Shown: piece by piece, positions 8,853-17,151 of the stretch | How positions within the stretch are numbered: position 1 is the first letter of the stretch | Layout of the letters: every line of letters begins with the position of its first letter | NCBI GenBank assembly: GCA_903852755.1 | Contig: CAINRS010000124.1 | Span: 1 to 57,108, forward strand | DNA: 57,108 nucleotides | Direction: 5' to 3' | From: an uncultured Actinomycetes bacterium | Lineage (GTDB): Bacteria > Actinomycetota > Acidimicrobiia > Acidimicrobiales > Microtrichaceae | Notes under the pieces: generated by a model | What the model was told of the DNA's origin: nothing | What the model saw: the letters and a program-made list of their open reading frames with translations, nothing else | The model's database searches: none | Translations under genes and position numbers: made by a program

Positions 8853-10407
8853 GACGCAGGTCGGCGACAGCGGCAACGTGCCGATCGTGTCGTCCTCGGC
8901 CGGTCTGTCCGGTCTCGTCCTCGGCAGCCGGTACCGCCTGGACCGGCTCATCGGCTCCGGCGGAATGGCCCAGGTCTGGGAGGGCACCGACACGCTCCTG
9001 TCCCGCAAGGTGGCCGTGAAGCTCCTCCACCCGCACCTGGCGACGGACGAGCGGTTCGTGCAGCGGTTCCGCCAGGAGGCCCTGGCGACCGCCAGCATCA
9101 ACGACCCGGGAGTCGTGGGGATCTTCGACACCCACAGCGATCCCGAGCACGAGGCCATCATCATGGAGCTGCTCGAGGCCACGACCCTGCGCGACCTCCT
9201 CGACCAACGTCGGACGCTCGACGCTGCGACGACCGAACGGATCGGACTCCGGGTGCTCGACGCGCTCGAGGCCGCGCACCGGGTCCGGATCGTCCACCGG
9301 GACATCAAGCCGTCCAACATCCTCGTGTGCGACGACGGTCGCGTGAAGTTGATCGACTTCGGCATCGCGCGCGCCGAGGACCACACCGAGCTGACCCAGG
9401 AGGGGTCGCTCATCGGGACGGCGTCGTACCTCTCCCCCGAGCAGGTGCGCACCGGGAAGGCCGAGTCCCGGTCGGACCTCTACTCGCTGGGCGTGGTGCT
9501 GTACGAGTGCATCACCGGCCGGACCCCGTTCGCCGGGGACTCGGCGGCGACCGTGGCGCTGGCGCGACTGCACTCCGCCCCCCTCGATCCTCGTCAGGTC
9601 CGGGCCGACGTCCCACCACACCTGGCACAGGTGGTCATGACCGCGATGGCCGTGGAACCCGCCGCCAGGTTCGCCACCGCGGCGGACTTCCGGGCAGCGC
9701 TCATGGGCGGGAGCATCCACGTGCCCGGTCCGCCGACCGGGTTCGAGTCGGGGGACGTGCTCGGTGGTGCCGAGGAGGCCCCGGAGTCGTTCTCCCGCTC
9801 CGAACGAGGGTGGCTCCTCCCGGCCCTGCTCATCCTGATCGTCGCGGCAGCCGTGACCGTCGCCGGTCTCCTCGTCAACGAGACCCGGTCCGTCGAGGAC
9901 GGTTCCGTTCCTGCGACCGCCGCCCCCGCCGAGGAACCCGGAGCGCTCGCCGTCGCCCGGGTCGCCACGTTCGACCCCCAGGGCAGCGGTACCAAGGGGG
10001 AGAACGACGACGAGGCCGGACTCGCCGCCGACGGGGATCCTGGAACCGGCTGGAGGACCGAGCTCTACGACGAGCCCACGTTCTTCGGCTCCAAGACGGG
10101 TGTGGGTGTGGCGCTGGTCCTCGAGTCGCGATCCGAGGTGGACCGGGTGCGGATCGTCTCGAGCGACAACGGCTGGAGCGGCGCGGTCTACGTCATCGAC
10201 GCCGACGTCGACGACTCGGTCGACCTCGGGCAGATCGAACCAGCGGCCGTCGTGGACGACGTCCGCGGGACGGTCGAGGTCTCCACGGACGGGGCGACCG
10301 GTCGGGTCGTCCTGTTGTGGATCACCTCGCTCGGCGACGCCGATGGGAGCGGGCACCGGGTGGAGATCGACGAGCTGGGCGCCGCCGGCCGACCGGCCCA
10401 GGGCTGA
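8845..10407 (+). CDS. Membrane Ser/Thr protein kinase with extracellular discoidin-like domain
   Basis: A 520-residue PknB-type kinase. The glycine loop IGSGGMAQV is at 37-45, the ATP-binding Lys in VAVKLL (K59), HRDIKPSN at 151-158 (catalytic D153), DFG at 171-173 and the activation-segment end SPEQ at 197-200. All catalytic residues are present, so it should be active. One transmembrane helix lies at about 323-344. Outside is no PASTA repeat but a beta-rich domain at about 366-512 (GDPGTGWRTE, LESRSEVDRVRIVSS, RVEIDELG) resembling discoidin/carbohydrate-binding folds. This architecture equals the C-terminal half of mycobacterial MviN/Rv3910 without its MurJ part. An alternative GTG lies at 8809. 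Likely it senses envelope or muropeptide ligands. Confidence 0.88.
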   Translation: MDETQVGDSGNVPIVSSSAGLSGLVLGSRYRLDRLIGSGGMAQVWEGTDTLLSRKVAVKLLHPHLATDERFVQRFRQEALATASINDPGVVGIFDTHSDPEHEAIIMELLEATTLRDLLDQRRTLDAATTERIGLRVLDALEAAHRVRIVHRDIKPSNILVCDDGRVKLIDFGIARAEDHTELTQEGSLIGTASYLSPEQVRTGKAESRSDLYSLGVVLYECITGRTPFAGDSAATVALARLHSAPLDPRQVRADVPPHLAQVVMTAMAVEPAARFATAADFRAALMGGSIHVPGPPTGFESGDVLGGAEEAPESFSRSERGWLLPALLILIVAAAVTVAGLLVNETRSVEDGSVPATAAPAEEPGALAVARVATFDPQGSGTKGENDDEAGLAADGDPGTGWRTELYDEPTFFGSKTGVGVALVLESRSEVDRVRIVSSDNGWSGAVYVIDADVDDSVDLGQIEPAAVVDDVRGTVEVSTDGATGRVVLLWITSLGDADGSGHRVEIDELGAAGRPAQG

Positions 10408-10417
10408 GGATCGCACG

Positions 10418-11101
10418 GTGGGCCGAACGCGACGTTCCACGCTGCGTCGACTCGACGAGGCCACGCTGATCGAACGGGCCCGATCGGGGGACGGTTGGGC
10501 GGCGGACGAACTCCTCCGCCGGTACGAACCGCAGGTCCGCAGCGTGTGTCGCCGCATCTGTCGGTCCCACCACGACGCCGAGGACGCCGCCCAGGACACG
10601 CTGGCCTCCATCAACGTGGGACTGCGCTCGTTCGACGGCCGTTCCGCGCTCGGCACCTGGGTCAACCGCATCGCCACCAACCGGGCGCTCGACGAACTCC
10701 GACGGCGCCACCGCCGCCCCGAGCCGGTGGGCGGCGACGAGCACGTGGTGAGCGACCAGCACCGGTCCGACGGGCCGTCCCCCGACGAGCCCGAACCGGC
10801 GGTCATCGGCGGTGAGACCCGGTCCGAACTCGCCACGGCACTCGCAGCGCTGCCCGACCTGCTCGCCGAGGCGGTCGCCCTCCGCGACGTCGCCGACCTG
10901 GACTACGCGACGATCGCCGAGGAGCTCGGCGTCCCGGTCGGCACCGTCAGGTCCCGCATCTCCCGGGGCCGGGCACAGCTCGCCGACCACCTCCGGGCCA
11001 CCCCCGGATGGAACCGGTCGCCCGGGACGGACGTCCAAGCATCGGGCCGGTCCGGCGCCGACCACCACACACCCGAGACCAGGATGCACCCGACCCCATG
11101 A
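10418..11101 (+). CDS. ECF-type RNA polymerase sigma factor (SigM position)
   Basis: A 227-residue sigma-70 family factor of ECF type. Region 2 spans about residues 25-90 (ELLRRYEPQVRSV, DAEDAAQDTL, ALGTWVNRIATNRALDELR). Region 4 lies at about 140-190 (DYATIAEELGVPVGTVRSRI). A Gly/Pro/Asp-rich linker joins them, and the C-terminal 35 residues are a non-conserved tail. The start is GTG at 10418, 10 bp after the kinase stop. The stop overlaps the ATG of the anti-sigma gene (ATGA at 11098-11101). Its position between the kinase/MurJ slot and trxB matches sigM of mycobacteria, which regulates thiol or envelope stress genes. Specific regulon membership is inference. Confidence 0.88.
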   Translation: MGRTRRSTLRRLDEATLIERARSGDGWAADELLRRYEPQVRSVCRRICRSHHDAEDAAQDTLASINVGLRSFDGRSALGTWVNRIATNRALDELRRRHRRPEPVGGDEHVVSDQHRSDGPSPDEPEPAVIGGETRSELATALAALPDLLAEAVALRDVADLDYATIAEELGVPVGTVRSRISRGRAQLADHLRATPGWNRSPGTDVQASGRSGADHHTPETRMHPTP

Positions 11102-11961
11102 GCGCTCCTCCCCCGGACCGGGGGACCCCCGATCCGGACGCCCGGGGTGCCGAGGGTGCCAGGCCGGCCGACGACGAGGTCGTGTCGGCCGTGCTCGACG
11201 GGGTGGCGACCCCGGACGAGGAGGCCGCCGTCGCCGCCGATCCGGAGCTTCGACGTCGACTCGACGAGTTCACCGAGATCCGGACCGCCCTGCTGAGGGA
11301 CCCGGCTGGAGGGGCGCACCTCACCGGGGGTGCGTCGACCGGGGACGAACTCGCCCACCGCCGGAGCACGATCCGCCGGGTCGCCGGCGCTGTTGGCGTC
11401 GCCGCCGCGGCGACCCTGCTGGTCGTCGGGTTGCTGGCATCGTTCCGCAGCACGGACCCGCCGGACGTCGTGGCCACAGGAGGCCGCGACGAGGCGATCG
11501 AGCCGATCCCGTCGACGACGGCGCCCGCCACGGCCTCCGCCGACTCGGCGCTCGAGGAGGCGCCGGCCTCGACGGCCCCAGAGGTCCCCGGTGCGACGAT
11601 CGCCGAGTTCCAGGGAACCGCCGCAGCTCCCGGACCCGACTGCGCCCGGGCGGTCCAGACACCGGATGGCGGGTGGGTCGTCGCCGGCACCGTGGCGTGC
11701 GGCGCCCTCCAGCTCCCGATCGTCACCTCGAACGAGCTCGCGTCGATCATCGAGTCCCTGCTCGTCTCGAACCGATCGACCCTGATCGAGGTGGGCGTGG
11801 GGACCGGTCCGGCCGGTACCTCGTGTCCCTCCCGCGACCCGCTCGGTTCCGTGCCCCTCGGTGCCGTGGCGGTCACCGACGGGACCGGGCCCCTGGCCCT
11901 CGTCCTCGACGAGTCCGACCGACTGTTCCTGCTCGACGCCTCCACCTGCTCCCCGCGGTGA
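11098..11961 (+). CDS. Membrane anti-sigma factor, cognate to the upstream ECF sigma
   Basis: A 287-residue single-pass protein. The cytoplasmic N terminus carries a short helical anti-sigma-like segment (DEVVSAVLDGVATPDEEAAV, about 26-45) without the zinc-binding HxxxCxxC motif. One transmembrane helix lies at about 95-116. A roughly 170-residue extracellular part has four cysteines, two bracketing the first conserved beta segment (DCARAVQTPDGGW) and two near the end. The ATGA overlap with the sigma gene makes it the likely partner. The recognition domain is weak at sequence level, so the call rests largely on context. Confidence 0.72.
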   Translation: MSAPPPDRGTPDPDARGAEGARPADDEVVSAVLDGVATPDEEAAVAADPELRRRLDEFTEIRTALLRDPAGGAHLTGGASTGDELAHRRSTIRRVAGAVGVAAAATLLVVGLLASFRSTDPPDVVATGGRDEAIEPIPSTTAPATASADSALEEAPASTAPEVPGATIAEFQGTAAAPGPDCARAVQTPDGGWVVAGTVACGALQLPIVTSNELASIIESLLVSNRSTLIEVGVGTGPAGTSCPSRDPLGSVPLGAVAVTDGTGPLALVLDESDRLFLLDASTCSPR

Positions 11962-12040
11962 GCTCCCGCCCTCGGGACACCGCCGCACCCGGCGGCGTGG
12001 TGGACCGCACCACCCTCCGCACGCTCTAGTCTCTGCGGCG

Positions 12041-12358
12041 ATGTCCAACACCGGCGCAGACAGGGTCCCACCAGCGGCCGATGAGTCGGACTGGACCGAC
12101 CAGGTCACCGACCTGATCGTCGACACGGTCGACAAGGTCCGCTCCCGGACCACGGGGCCCCTCCTCGAGGCGAGTCGGGCCGGGGTGCTGGCACTCGTCG
12201 CCGTGATCGTCCTGCTGCCCGTCCTGGCCATCGTCACCGTGGGCACGACCCGGTTCCTCCACTGGCTCCTCCCCGGGGGGATCTGGGTCTCCTACACGGT
12301 CATGGCCATCCTGTTCCTGGTCGCCGGGGCCCTGCTCTGGCGACAGCGTCGGGACTGA
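12041..12358 (+). CDS. Small two-helix membrane protein
   Basis: A 105-residue protein with a soluble acidic N terminus of about 40 residues and two hydrophobic helices (about 47-70 and 80-100), ending in Arg/Asp residues. It looks like the phage-holin-like or DUF-type small membrane proteins sometimes found near trxB in actinobacteria, but I do not recognise a specific family. ATG at 12041 is chosen, as residues upstream are frame noise. It lies 79 bp after the anti-sigma gene and 73 bp before trxB. Confidence 0.65.
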   Translation: MSNTGADRVPPAADESDWTDQVTDLIVDTVDKVRSRTTGPLLEASRAGVLALVAVIVLLPVLAIVTVGTTRFLHWLLPGGIWVSYTVMAILFLVAGALLWRQRRD

Positions 12359-12431
12359 GATCGCCCGGGGATTCCCAACATCCCGGTACGTCAGGCGGAC
12401 GGTTCCGGGTCGAAGTGCAACGAGGTGAGCG

Positions 12432-13400
12432 ATGAGCACATCCGACGACGTCCGCAACGTCACCATCATCGGATCGGGTCCGGGCGGCCTGACCGCTGCC
12501 ATCTACACGGCGAGGGCGACGCTCGAACCCCTCGTCATCGAGGGGGAGCCCTCGTCGACGAGCGACCAGCCCGGTGGTCAGCTGATGCTGACCACCGACG
12601 TCGAGAACTTCCCCGGGTTCCCCGACGGCATCACGGGTCCCGAACTGATGGCAGGGTTCCGGGCCCAGGCCGTCCGGTTCGGGGCCGAGATCCTGACGGC
12701 CAAGGTCAGCAGGGTCGACCTCACGACCTGGCCGTTCGAGCTGTGGGTCGGGACGACCGACGGTGACCCCACCTACCGGTCACGGTCCGTGATCGTGGCG
12801 ACCGGTGCCTCGTCGCTCATGCTGGGCCTCCCGGCGGAACAACGGCTGCTCGGCCACGGTCTGTCGACGTGCGCGACCTGCGACGGGTTCTTCTTCCGGG
12901 ACCAGGACATCTGCGTCGTCGGCGGCGGCGACTCGGCGCTCGAGGAGGCCCTCTTCCTCTCCCGGTTCGCCCGCACCGTCACGGTGATCCACCGCCGGGA
13001 CACGCTCCGTGCGTCCAAGATCATGCAGGCCCGGGCCTTCGACAACCCGAAGATCGAGTTCCTGTGGAACACCGTGGTGGCCGACCTTCTCGGCGAGGAG
13101 CGGCTCACCGCCGTCATCACCGCCGACGTCGCGACCGGGGAACAGACCACCCGGCCGTTCACGGGGATCTTCGTGGCCATTGGTCACCGCCCCAACACGG
13201 GGCTGTTCGCCGGTCAGCTGGAGCTCCACGACAACGGGTACCTGCGGACCTTCGACGACCGGTCGCACACCAGTGTCGAAGGTGTCTTCGCATGCGGGGA
13301 CGTCCAGGACGACTGGTACCGGCAGGCGATCACCGCGGCCGGCAGCGGGTGCATGGCTGCGATCGACGCCGAACGGTGGCTCGAGGCCAAGGGACACTGA
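12432..13400 (+). CDS. trxB: Thioredoxin-disulfide reductase
   Basis: A 322-residue FAD enzyme that passes electrons from NADPH to thioredoxin. The FAD-binding GSGPGGLTAA motif is near 14-23. The redox pair CATC is at 147-150 followed by DGFFF, the NADPH motif GGGDSALEEA at 164-173, and the second FAD motif (VEGVFACGDV) near 285. The length is normal. ATG at 12432 is preceded by GAGGTGAGCG, a good ribosome binding site. The gene is followed 106 bp later by thioredoxin, so the pair forms the complete cytosolic thiol-reducing system downstream of the sigma/anti-sigma pair. Confidence 0.97.
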   Translation: MSTSDDVRNVTIIGSGPGGLTAAIYTARATLEPLVIEGEPSSTSDQPGGQLMLTTDVENFPGFPDGITGPELMAGFRAQAVRFGAEILTAKVSRVDLTTWPFELWVGTTDGDPTYRSRSVIVATGASSLMLGLPAEQRLLGHGLSTCATCDGFFFRDQDICVVGGGDSALEEALFLSRFARTVTVIHRRDTLRASKIMQARAFDNPKIEFLWNTVVADLLGEERLTAVITADVATGEQTTRPFTGIFVAIGHRPNTGLFAGQLELHDNGYLRTFDDRSHTSVEGVFACGDVQDDWYRQAITAAGSGCMAAIDAERWLEAKGH

Positions 13401-13506
13401 GGACCGCAGACGGCGACGGAATGGGCCGCCGCCCCGAGGCGTTGACCCGTCTGGCCCCGTGGACGAAGGTGTCCTCGGCAGGATCCGAGCGAGAGAGAGG
13501 CTGACG

Positions 13507-13827
13507 ATGGGTGTGATCGAACTCACGGATGCGACCTGGGACGAAGAGGTGAAGGGCTCCGACGTGCCCGTGCTGATCGACTTCTGGGCGCCGTGGTGCG
13601 GGCCGTGCCGGATGATCGCCCCGATCCTCGAGGACCTCGCCGAGGAACACGGTGACGCCCTCAAGGTGGGCAAGCTCAACGTCGACGAGCACTCGGAACG
13701 AGCACGATCGTTCAATGTGACCAGTATCCCTTTCTGCATCGTTGTGAAAGATGGGGAGGTCGTCGCCGAGATGACGGGCGCCCACCCCAGGAGCAAGTTC
13801 GACGAGGTGCTCGCCCAGATCCTCTGA
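13507..13827 (+). CDS. trxA: Thioredoxin
   Basis: A 106-residue canonical thioredoxin. The active site is WCGPC at residues 30-34, with the cis-proline loop SIPF near 76-79. The length equals the family norm. ATG at 13507 follows a GAGAGAGG ribosome binding site. Unusually the residue after the cis-Pro loop is cysteine (IPFCIVV), giving a third Cys near the active site. It is the partner of the adjacent trxB, and the order trxB-trxA-cwlM is as in mycobacteria. Confidence 0.97.
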   Translation: MGVIELTDATWDEEVKGSDVPVLIDFWAPWCGPCRMIAPILEDLAEEHGDALKVGKLNVDEHSERARSFNVTSIPFCIVVKDGEVVAEMTGAHPRSKFDEVLAQIL

Positions 13828-13876
13828 CGGCCCGGACCACCCGGGCGCGACGGAACGGGCTGCCCCCTCGATCGAC

Positions 13877-14905
13877 GTGGACCTCTCCCACCTCCCGCTG
13901 CGACACGGTGCGACCGGGCAACCGGTCGAGGATCTCCAGCGCATGCTCCGAGCCCAGGGCTGCTACGACGGGGCGATTGACGGCGTGCTCGGTGACGAGA
14001 CCCGTTCGGCCGTCACAGCGTTCCAGTACCGGCACCCGGACCTCGAGGTCACCGGATCGTGCGACCGGGCGACGTGGATCCGACTCGCGGACACGGACCG
14101 ACCCTTCGTCGACGAGCAGGACCGGTCCCGGGAACGGCTGCTGTACCTGCAGTGGCCGATGCTCCAGGGCGTCGACGTCGAGGAGCTCCAGCTGCGTCTG
14201 AGTGTGCTCGGCTTCCACCCGGGGAGGATCGACGGGATCTTCGGGCCCGGCACCGCAGACGCCGTCGGCAGGTTCCAGCGCAACACCGGCATCATCGAGG
14301 ACTCCGTCTGCGGACCCGACACCCGGAGCATGCTCGTCGACCTGTCGCACCGCCAGTCCCGGGCTCCCGACTCCGGGGACCACCAGCTGACGGTGAGCGC
14401 CGTGATCGAAGGTGAACTCCTGCGCTGCGCGCCTCCGGCCGACCAGGTGTTCGCGCTCGGCGCTGACCCCGACGACCGGGTCCTCGGCACCTCGGTTCAC
14501 CGGGCGCTCGAGGAGCTCGGCCGAACGGTGCACCTGATCGCCGGACCCGCCGAGGAGCAGGCAACCCGCTGCAACGACCTGGGAGTCCGGGCGTTCGTCC
14601 ACCTCGCGACGACCGACTCGGCCGAAGTCACGATCGCCTTCTACGGCCGGCCGGACGGCTCCCACCACTCGCTCGGTGGACGCCTCCTCGCCACCTCGCT
14701 CTCGGAGCGCATCGGATCAGCCGTCGACGACGTCACGGTGACGACGCTGGCCCGGCAGTCGGTGCGACTGACGCAGACCCGGTGCCCGGCGGTCGAGGTC
14801 GAGCTCCCCCGCGCGGTGCACGACCGGATCGACGGCAGCCACCTCGCAGCGGGGATCGAGGAGTGGCTGACGTCGACCGAGGTCGACGAACCGCAATCCT
14901 CCTGA
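13877..14905 (+). CDS. CwlM-like peptidoglycan-binding protein with degenerate amidase domain
   Basis: A 342-residue cytoplasmic protein (no signal peptide) in the cwlM slot. Two PG_binding_1 repeats lie at about 8-75 (GATGQPVEDLQRMLRAQGCY, DETRSAVTAFQ) and 95-155 (DVEELQLRLSVLGF, GTADAVGRFQ). The remaining 170 residues resemble Amidase_3 (LARQSVRLTQTRCPAVEVEL aligns with the usual TRMPAVLVELGF segment). However, the first zinc motif (DPGHGG) is absent and the usual IHAN segment reads FVHLATT. Catalysis is therefore doubtful, consistent with the regulatory role known for mycobacterial CwlM, which is phosphorylated by PknB and stimulates MurA. The start is GTG at 13877. Confidence 0.75.
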   Translation: MDLSHLPLRHGATGQPVEDLQRMLRAQGCYDGAIDGVLGDETRSAVTAFQYRHPDLEVTGSCDRATWIRLADTDRPFVDEQDRSRERLLYLQWPMLQGVDVEELQLRLSVLGFHPGRIDGIFGPGTADAVGRFQRNTGIIEDSVCGPDTRSMLVDLSHRQSRAPDSGDHQLTVSAVIEGELLRCAPPADQVFALGADPDDRVLGTSVHRALEELGRTVHLIAGPAEEQATRCNDLGVRAFVHLATTDSAEVTIAFYGRPDGSHHSLGGRLLATSLSERIGSAVDDVTVTTLARQSVRLTQTRCPAVEVELPRAVHDRIDGSHLAAGIEEWLTSTEVDEPQSS

Positions 14906-14947
14906 CCGCTCGCACCTCAACCTCTGGTCGAACTCCTACCCACAGGC

Positions 14948-14967
14948 TTGTCCACACTTGGGGACAA
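14948..14967. promoter_or_regulatory. DnaA-box-like TTGTCCACA within an inverted repeat, between convergent genes
   Basis: TTGTCCACA at 14948-14956 differs from the DnaA box TTATCCACA at one base. With GGACAA at 14962-14967 it forms 6-bp arms TTGTCC/GGACAA around an 8-base loop. It sits in the 131-bp gap between the convergent cwlM-like and parB genes, so it may be a weak bidirectional terminator, a DnaA-binding site, or chance. Confidence 0.35.
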
Positions 14968-15036
14968 ACCATCGAGTGACGCTCGAGACGCAGCTGGGAC
15001 GCCGACTGCAGGTCGATTCGGGTCCGGAACCTCCGG

Positions 15037-15939
15037 TCACTCGGCGATGATCAGCCGGTAGATCCGCTCCAGGTCCTCGAGGTTGGCGAAGTCCACCACG
15101 ACCTTGCCCCGACGAGCGGACATCGTGATCGACACCTTGGTGTCCAGCCGATCAGCGAGGAGTTGCTCGAGTTCGAGCAGACCGGGGGGCCGGAGCTTCG
15201 GACGCTCCGGTCCCGGAGTGTCGTCCCCGGGGCCCGACTCACCAGAGTCACCAGCCGGAGCCCCGCGCTCCAGATCGAGCCGTTCCCGAACCAGTTGTTC
15301 GAGCTCGCGCACGCTCAGACCCTCGTTCACCGCCCGTCGTGCGAGTGCTTCCTGGTAGGCGCGATCCGGGTGCCCGAGCAGGGCCTTGGCATGGCCGGCC
15401 GAGATCAACTCGTCTCCGACCAGCCGTTGAACGGCAGGCGTGAGCTGGAAGAGTCGCAGCAGGTTGGCGACGGAGGCCCGGCTCCGGCCGACGCGCTGGG
15501 CCACCTGCTCCTGGGTGTATCCGAAGTCCTCGATGAGCTGCTGGTAGGCCGCCGCCTCGTCGAGGGGGTTGAGGTCCTGCCGGTGGAGGTTCTCGACGAG
15601 CGCCTGCTCGAGGGAGGCCACGTCGTCCGCCGTGCGGACGACCACCGGCACCTCGGTGAGTCCCGCCCGCCTGGCTGCTCGGAGTCGCCGTTCACCAGCG
15701 ATCAGCTCGTACCCGTCGTCAGCGCTCCGGACCAGGAGCGGCTGCAGGACCCCGACCTCACGGATCGAGTCCGCCAGACCGACCAGCGTCTCCTCGTCGA
15801 AGCTCCGACGCGGCTGGTACGGGTTGGGGCGGACCTGGTCGATCGGTACGACGGTGTAGCCGATCCCCGGCTCCGCCGTATCGGTCCCCTGGGGAATGAG
15901 CGAGCTGATCCCCCGCCCGAGTCCTGACTTACGAGACAC
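15037..15939 (-). CDS. parB: Chromosome-partitioning protein ParB
   Basis: A 300-residue CTP-dependent clamp that loads at parS and spreads. It starts with the typical VSRKSGLGRGISSLIP. The CTPase motif GERR is at 82-85, ENLHRQDL at 116-123, and the parS-reading helix-turn-helix at about 142-162 (TQEQVAQRVGRSRASVANLL). A basic/acidic linker and a dimerisation domain end in LIIAE. GTG at 15939 lies upstream of the parA stop (11-bp overlap), so parA and parB are translationally coupled. The cognate parS array is only 1 kb away. Confidence 0.97.
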   Translation of the reverse strand: MSRKSGLGRGISSLIPQGTDTAEPGIGYTVVPIDQVRPNPYQPRRSFDEETLVGLADSIREVGVLQPLLVRSADDGYELIAGERRLRAARRAGLTEVPVVVRTADDVASLEQALVENLHRQDLNPLDEAAAYQQLIEDFGYTQEQVAQRVGRSRASVANLLRLFQLTPAVQRLVGDELISAGHAKALLGHPDRAYQEALARRAVNEGLSVRELEQLVRERLDLERGAPAGDSGESGPGDDTPGPERPKLRPPGLLELEQLLADRLDTKVSITMSARRGKVVVDFANLEDLERIYRLIIAE

Positions 15940-16825
15940 CAGCGACCTCCCTGGCCAGTTCCCGGTAGGCCACGGCCCCCCGGGAGCTCGAGTCGAAGAC
16001 GGTGATCGGCTGACCGTGCGACGGCGCCTCCGATAGTCGGACATTCCTCGGGATCTTGTTCCGGAAGACCTTCGAACCGAAGTAGCCCTGAATCTCGTCG
16101 GCCACCTGGTCAGCCAGCTTCGTCCGCCCGTCGTACATCACCAGCAGGACCCCGGTGATCTCGAGTTGGGGGTTGAGGTTGGTCCTGACGAGCTCGATGT
16201 TGTTGGACAGGAGCGCCACGCCCTCGAGTGCGAAGTACTCGCACTGCACGGGGACGATCACCTCGGTGACCGCCGCCAGTCCGTTGAGCGTGAGTAGACC
16301 GAGCGACGGCGGACAGTCCACGAGGATGTAGTCGTAGTCCTCCCGAACCGCGTCGACCGCACGCTTCAGGCGGGTCTCACGGCTCATCATCGGGACCAGC
16401 TCCACCTCGGCACCTGCCAGGTCACGGCTCGCCGGTGCCAGGAAGAGGTTCCGGACCTCGGTCGGCTCGACACAGTCCTCCAGACCCAGACCGTCGATCA
16501 GCACCTCGTAGGTGGTGCCCTCGAGCGAGGTCGGATTGATCCCCAACCCGGTGGTCGCGTTGCCCTGCGGGTCAAGGTCGACCACCAGGGTCCGGAACCC
16601 GAGTTCGGCCAACGCCGCTCCCAAGTTGATCGCAGTGGTCGTCTTGCCGACACCACCCTTCTGGTTGGCGATGGCGATCACCCGGGGGGTTGGCGGCACC
16701 GGCTGCGCAGCCGGCGTGGACTCGGTCGCTGGCGTCGGATCCGAAGCCGGGTCCGAGGGGGCGGGTGTCTGCGACGTCTGGTCGTGCTCCGCCGGCCCGA
16801 CGTCGGTGACGGGTAGATCACTCAC
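15929..16825 (-). CDS. parA: Chromosome-partitioning ATPase ParA
   Basis: A 298-residue deviant-Walker ATPase that moves ParB-parS complexes. NQKGGVGKTT is at about 54-63. Other motifs are DLDPQGNATTG, VDCPPSLG and the C-terminal RLSEAPSHG segment. An N-terminal Pro/Thr/Ser-rich extension of about 45 residues precedes the ATPase fold. I chose GTG at 16825 because a strong GAGGAGG site lies 6-8 bp upstream. An in-frame ATG at 16888 lacks such a site. The parS array sits in the upstream gap. Confidence 0.96.
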   Translation of the reverse strand: MSDLPVTDVGPAEHDQTSQTPAPSDPASDPTPATESTPAAQPVPPTPRVIAIANQKGGVGKTTTAINLGAALAELGFRTLVVDLDPQGNATTGLGINPTSLEGTTYEVLIDGLGLEDCVEPTEVRNLFLAPASRDLAGAEVELVPMMSRETRLKRAVDAVREDYDYILVDCPPSLGLLTLNGLAAVTEVIVPVQCEYFALEGVALLSNNIELVRTNLNPQLEITGVLLVMYDGRTKLADQVADEIQGYFGSKVFRNKIPRNVRLSEAPSHGQPITVFDSSSRGAVAYRELAREVAGVS

Positions 16826-17151
16826 ACCACAGCCTCCTCGTTGATCTCCGAGCGGGTCGACCCAGATCGCCCCTGACGAGTGCTCCACCGAAGATCCCTC
16901 AGGGGTGTGACCGCTCGGCGTGCGTTCGCTCAGCCCGGTGGCGAGCAGATCGCTCCGCCATCCTCGCCGGGACTCGGGCCGAGGTCAAGGCTTTCGCCGT
17001 GTTCCACGTGGAACAGGGACCACCCCAACCGGGCTGTTCCACGTGGAACAGGAATCACCCCAACCGGGCTGTTCCACGTGGAACAGGAATCACCCCAACC
17101 GGGCTGTTCCACGTGGAACAGCCCGCTGCCCCCTGTCCCCGGGGGCCCTGC
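16826..17151. other. parA-rsmG intergenic region carrying the parS array
   Basis: This 326-bp gap between parA and rsmG (both on the minus strand) contains the four parS sites at 17000-17120. I see no gene in it. The 16826-16999 part is presumably the parAB promoter and leader and holds the parA ribosome binding site at about 16832-16838. Confidence 0.85.
17000..17120. repeat. parS: Array of four parS centromere sites, 35-bp period
   Basis: The perfect 16-bp palindrome TGTTCCACGTGGAACA occurs four times, at 17000-17015, 17035-17050, 17070-17085 and 17105-17120, each start exactly 35 bp after the last. The 19-bp spacers are also near-identical (ending CACCCCAACCGGGC), so this is a direct-repeat array. 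The palindrome matches the ParB-site consensus TGTTTCACGTGAAACA except for symmetric C/G changes in the arms. Its place beside parAB and near dnaA makes it the chromosomal centromere. Confidence 0.95.

Noticed and set aside
6591-9452. Minus-strand frame of about 950 codons opposite DUF6049 and the kinase
   Set aside because: Antisense shadow of two supported genes with overlapping stop-start junctions.
17000-17120. 35-bp direct repeats considered as CRISPR
   Set aside because: Spacers are near-identical, and the conserved palindrome is the ParB site.
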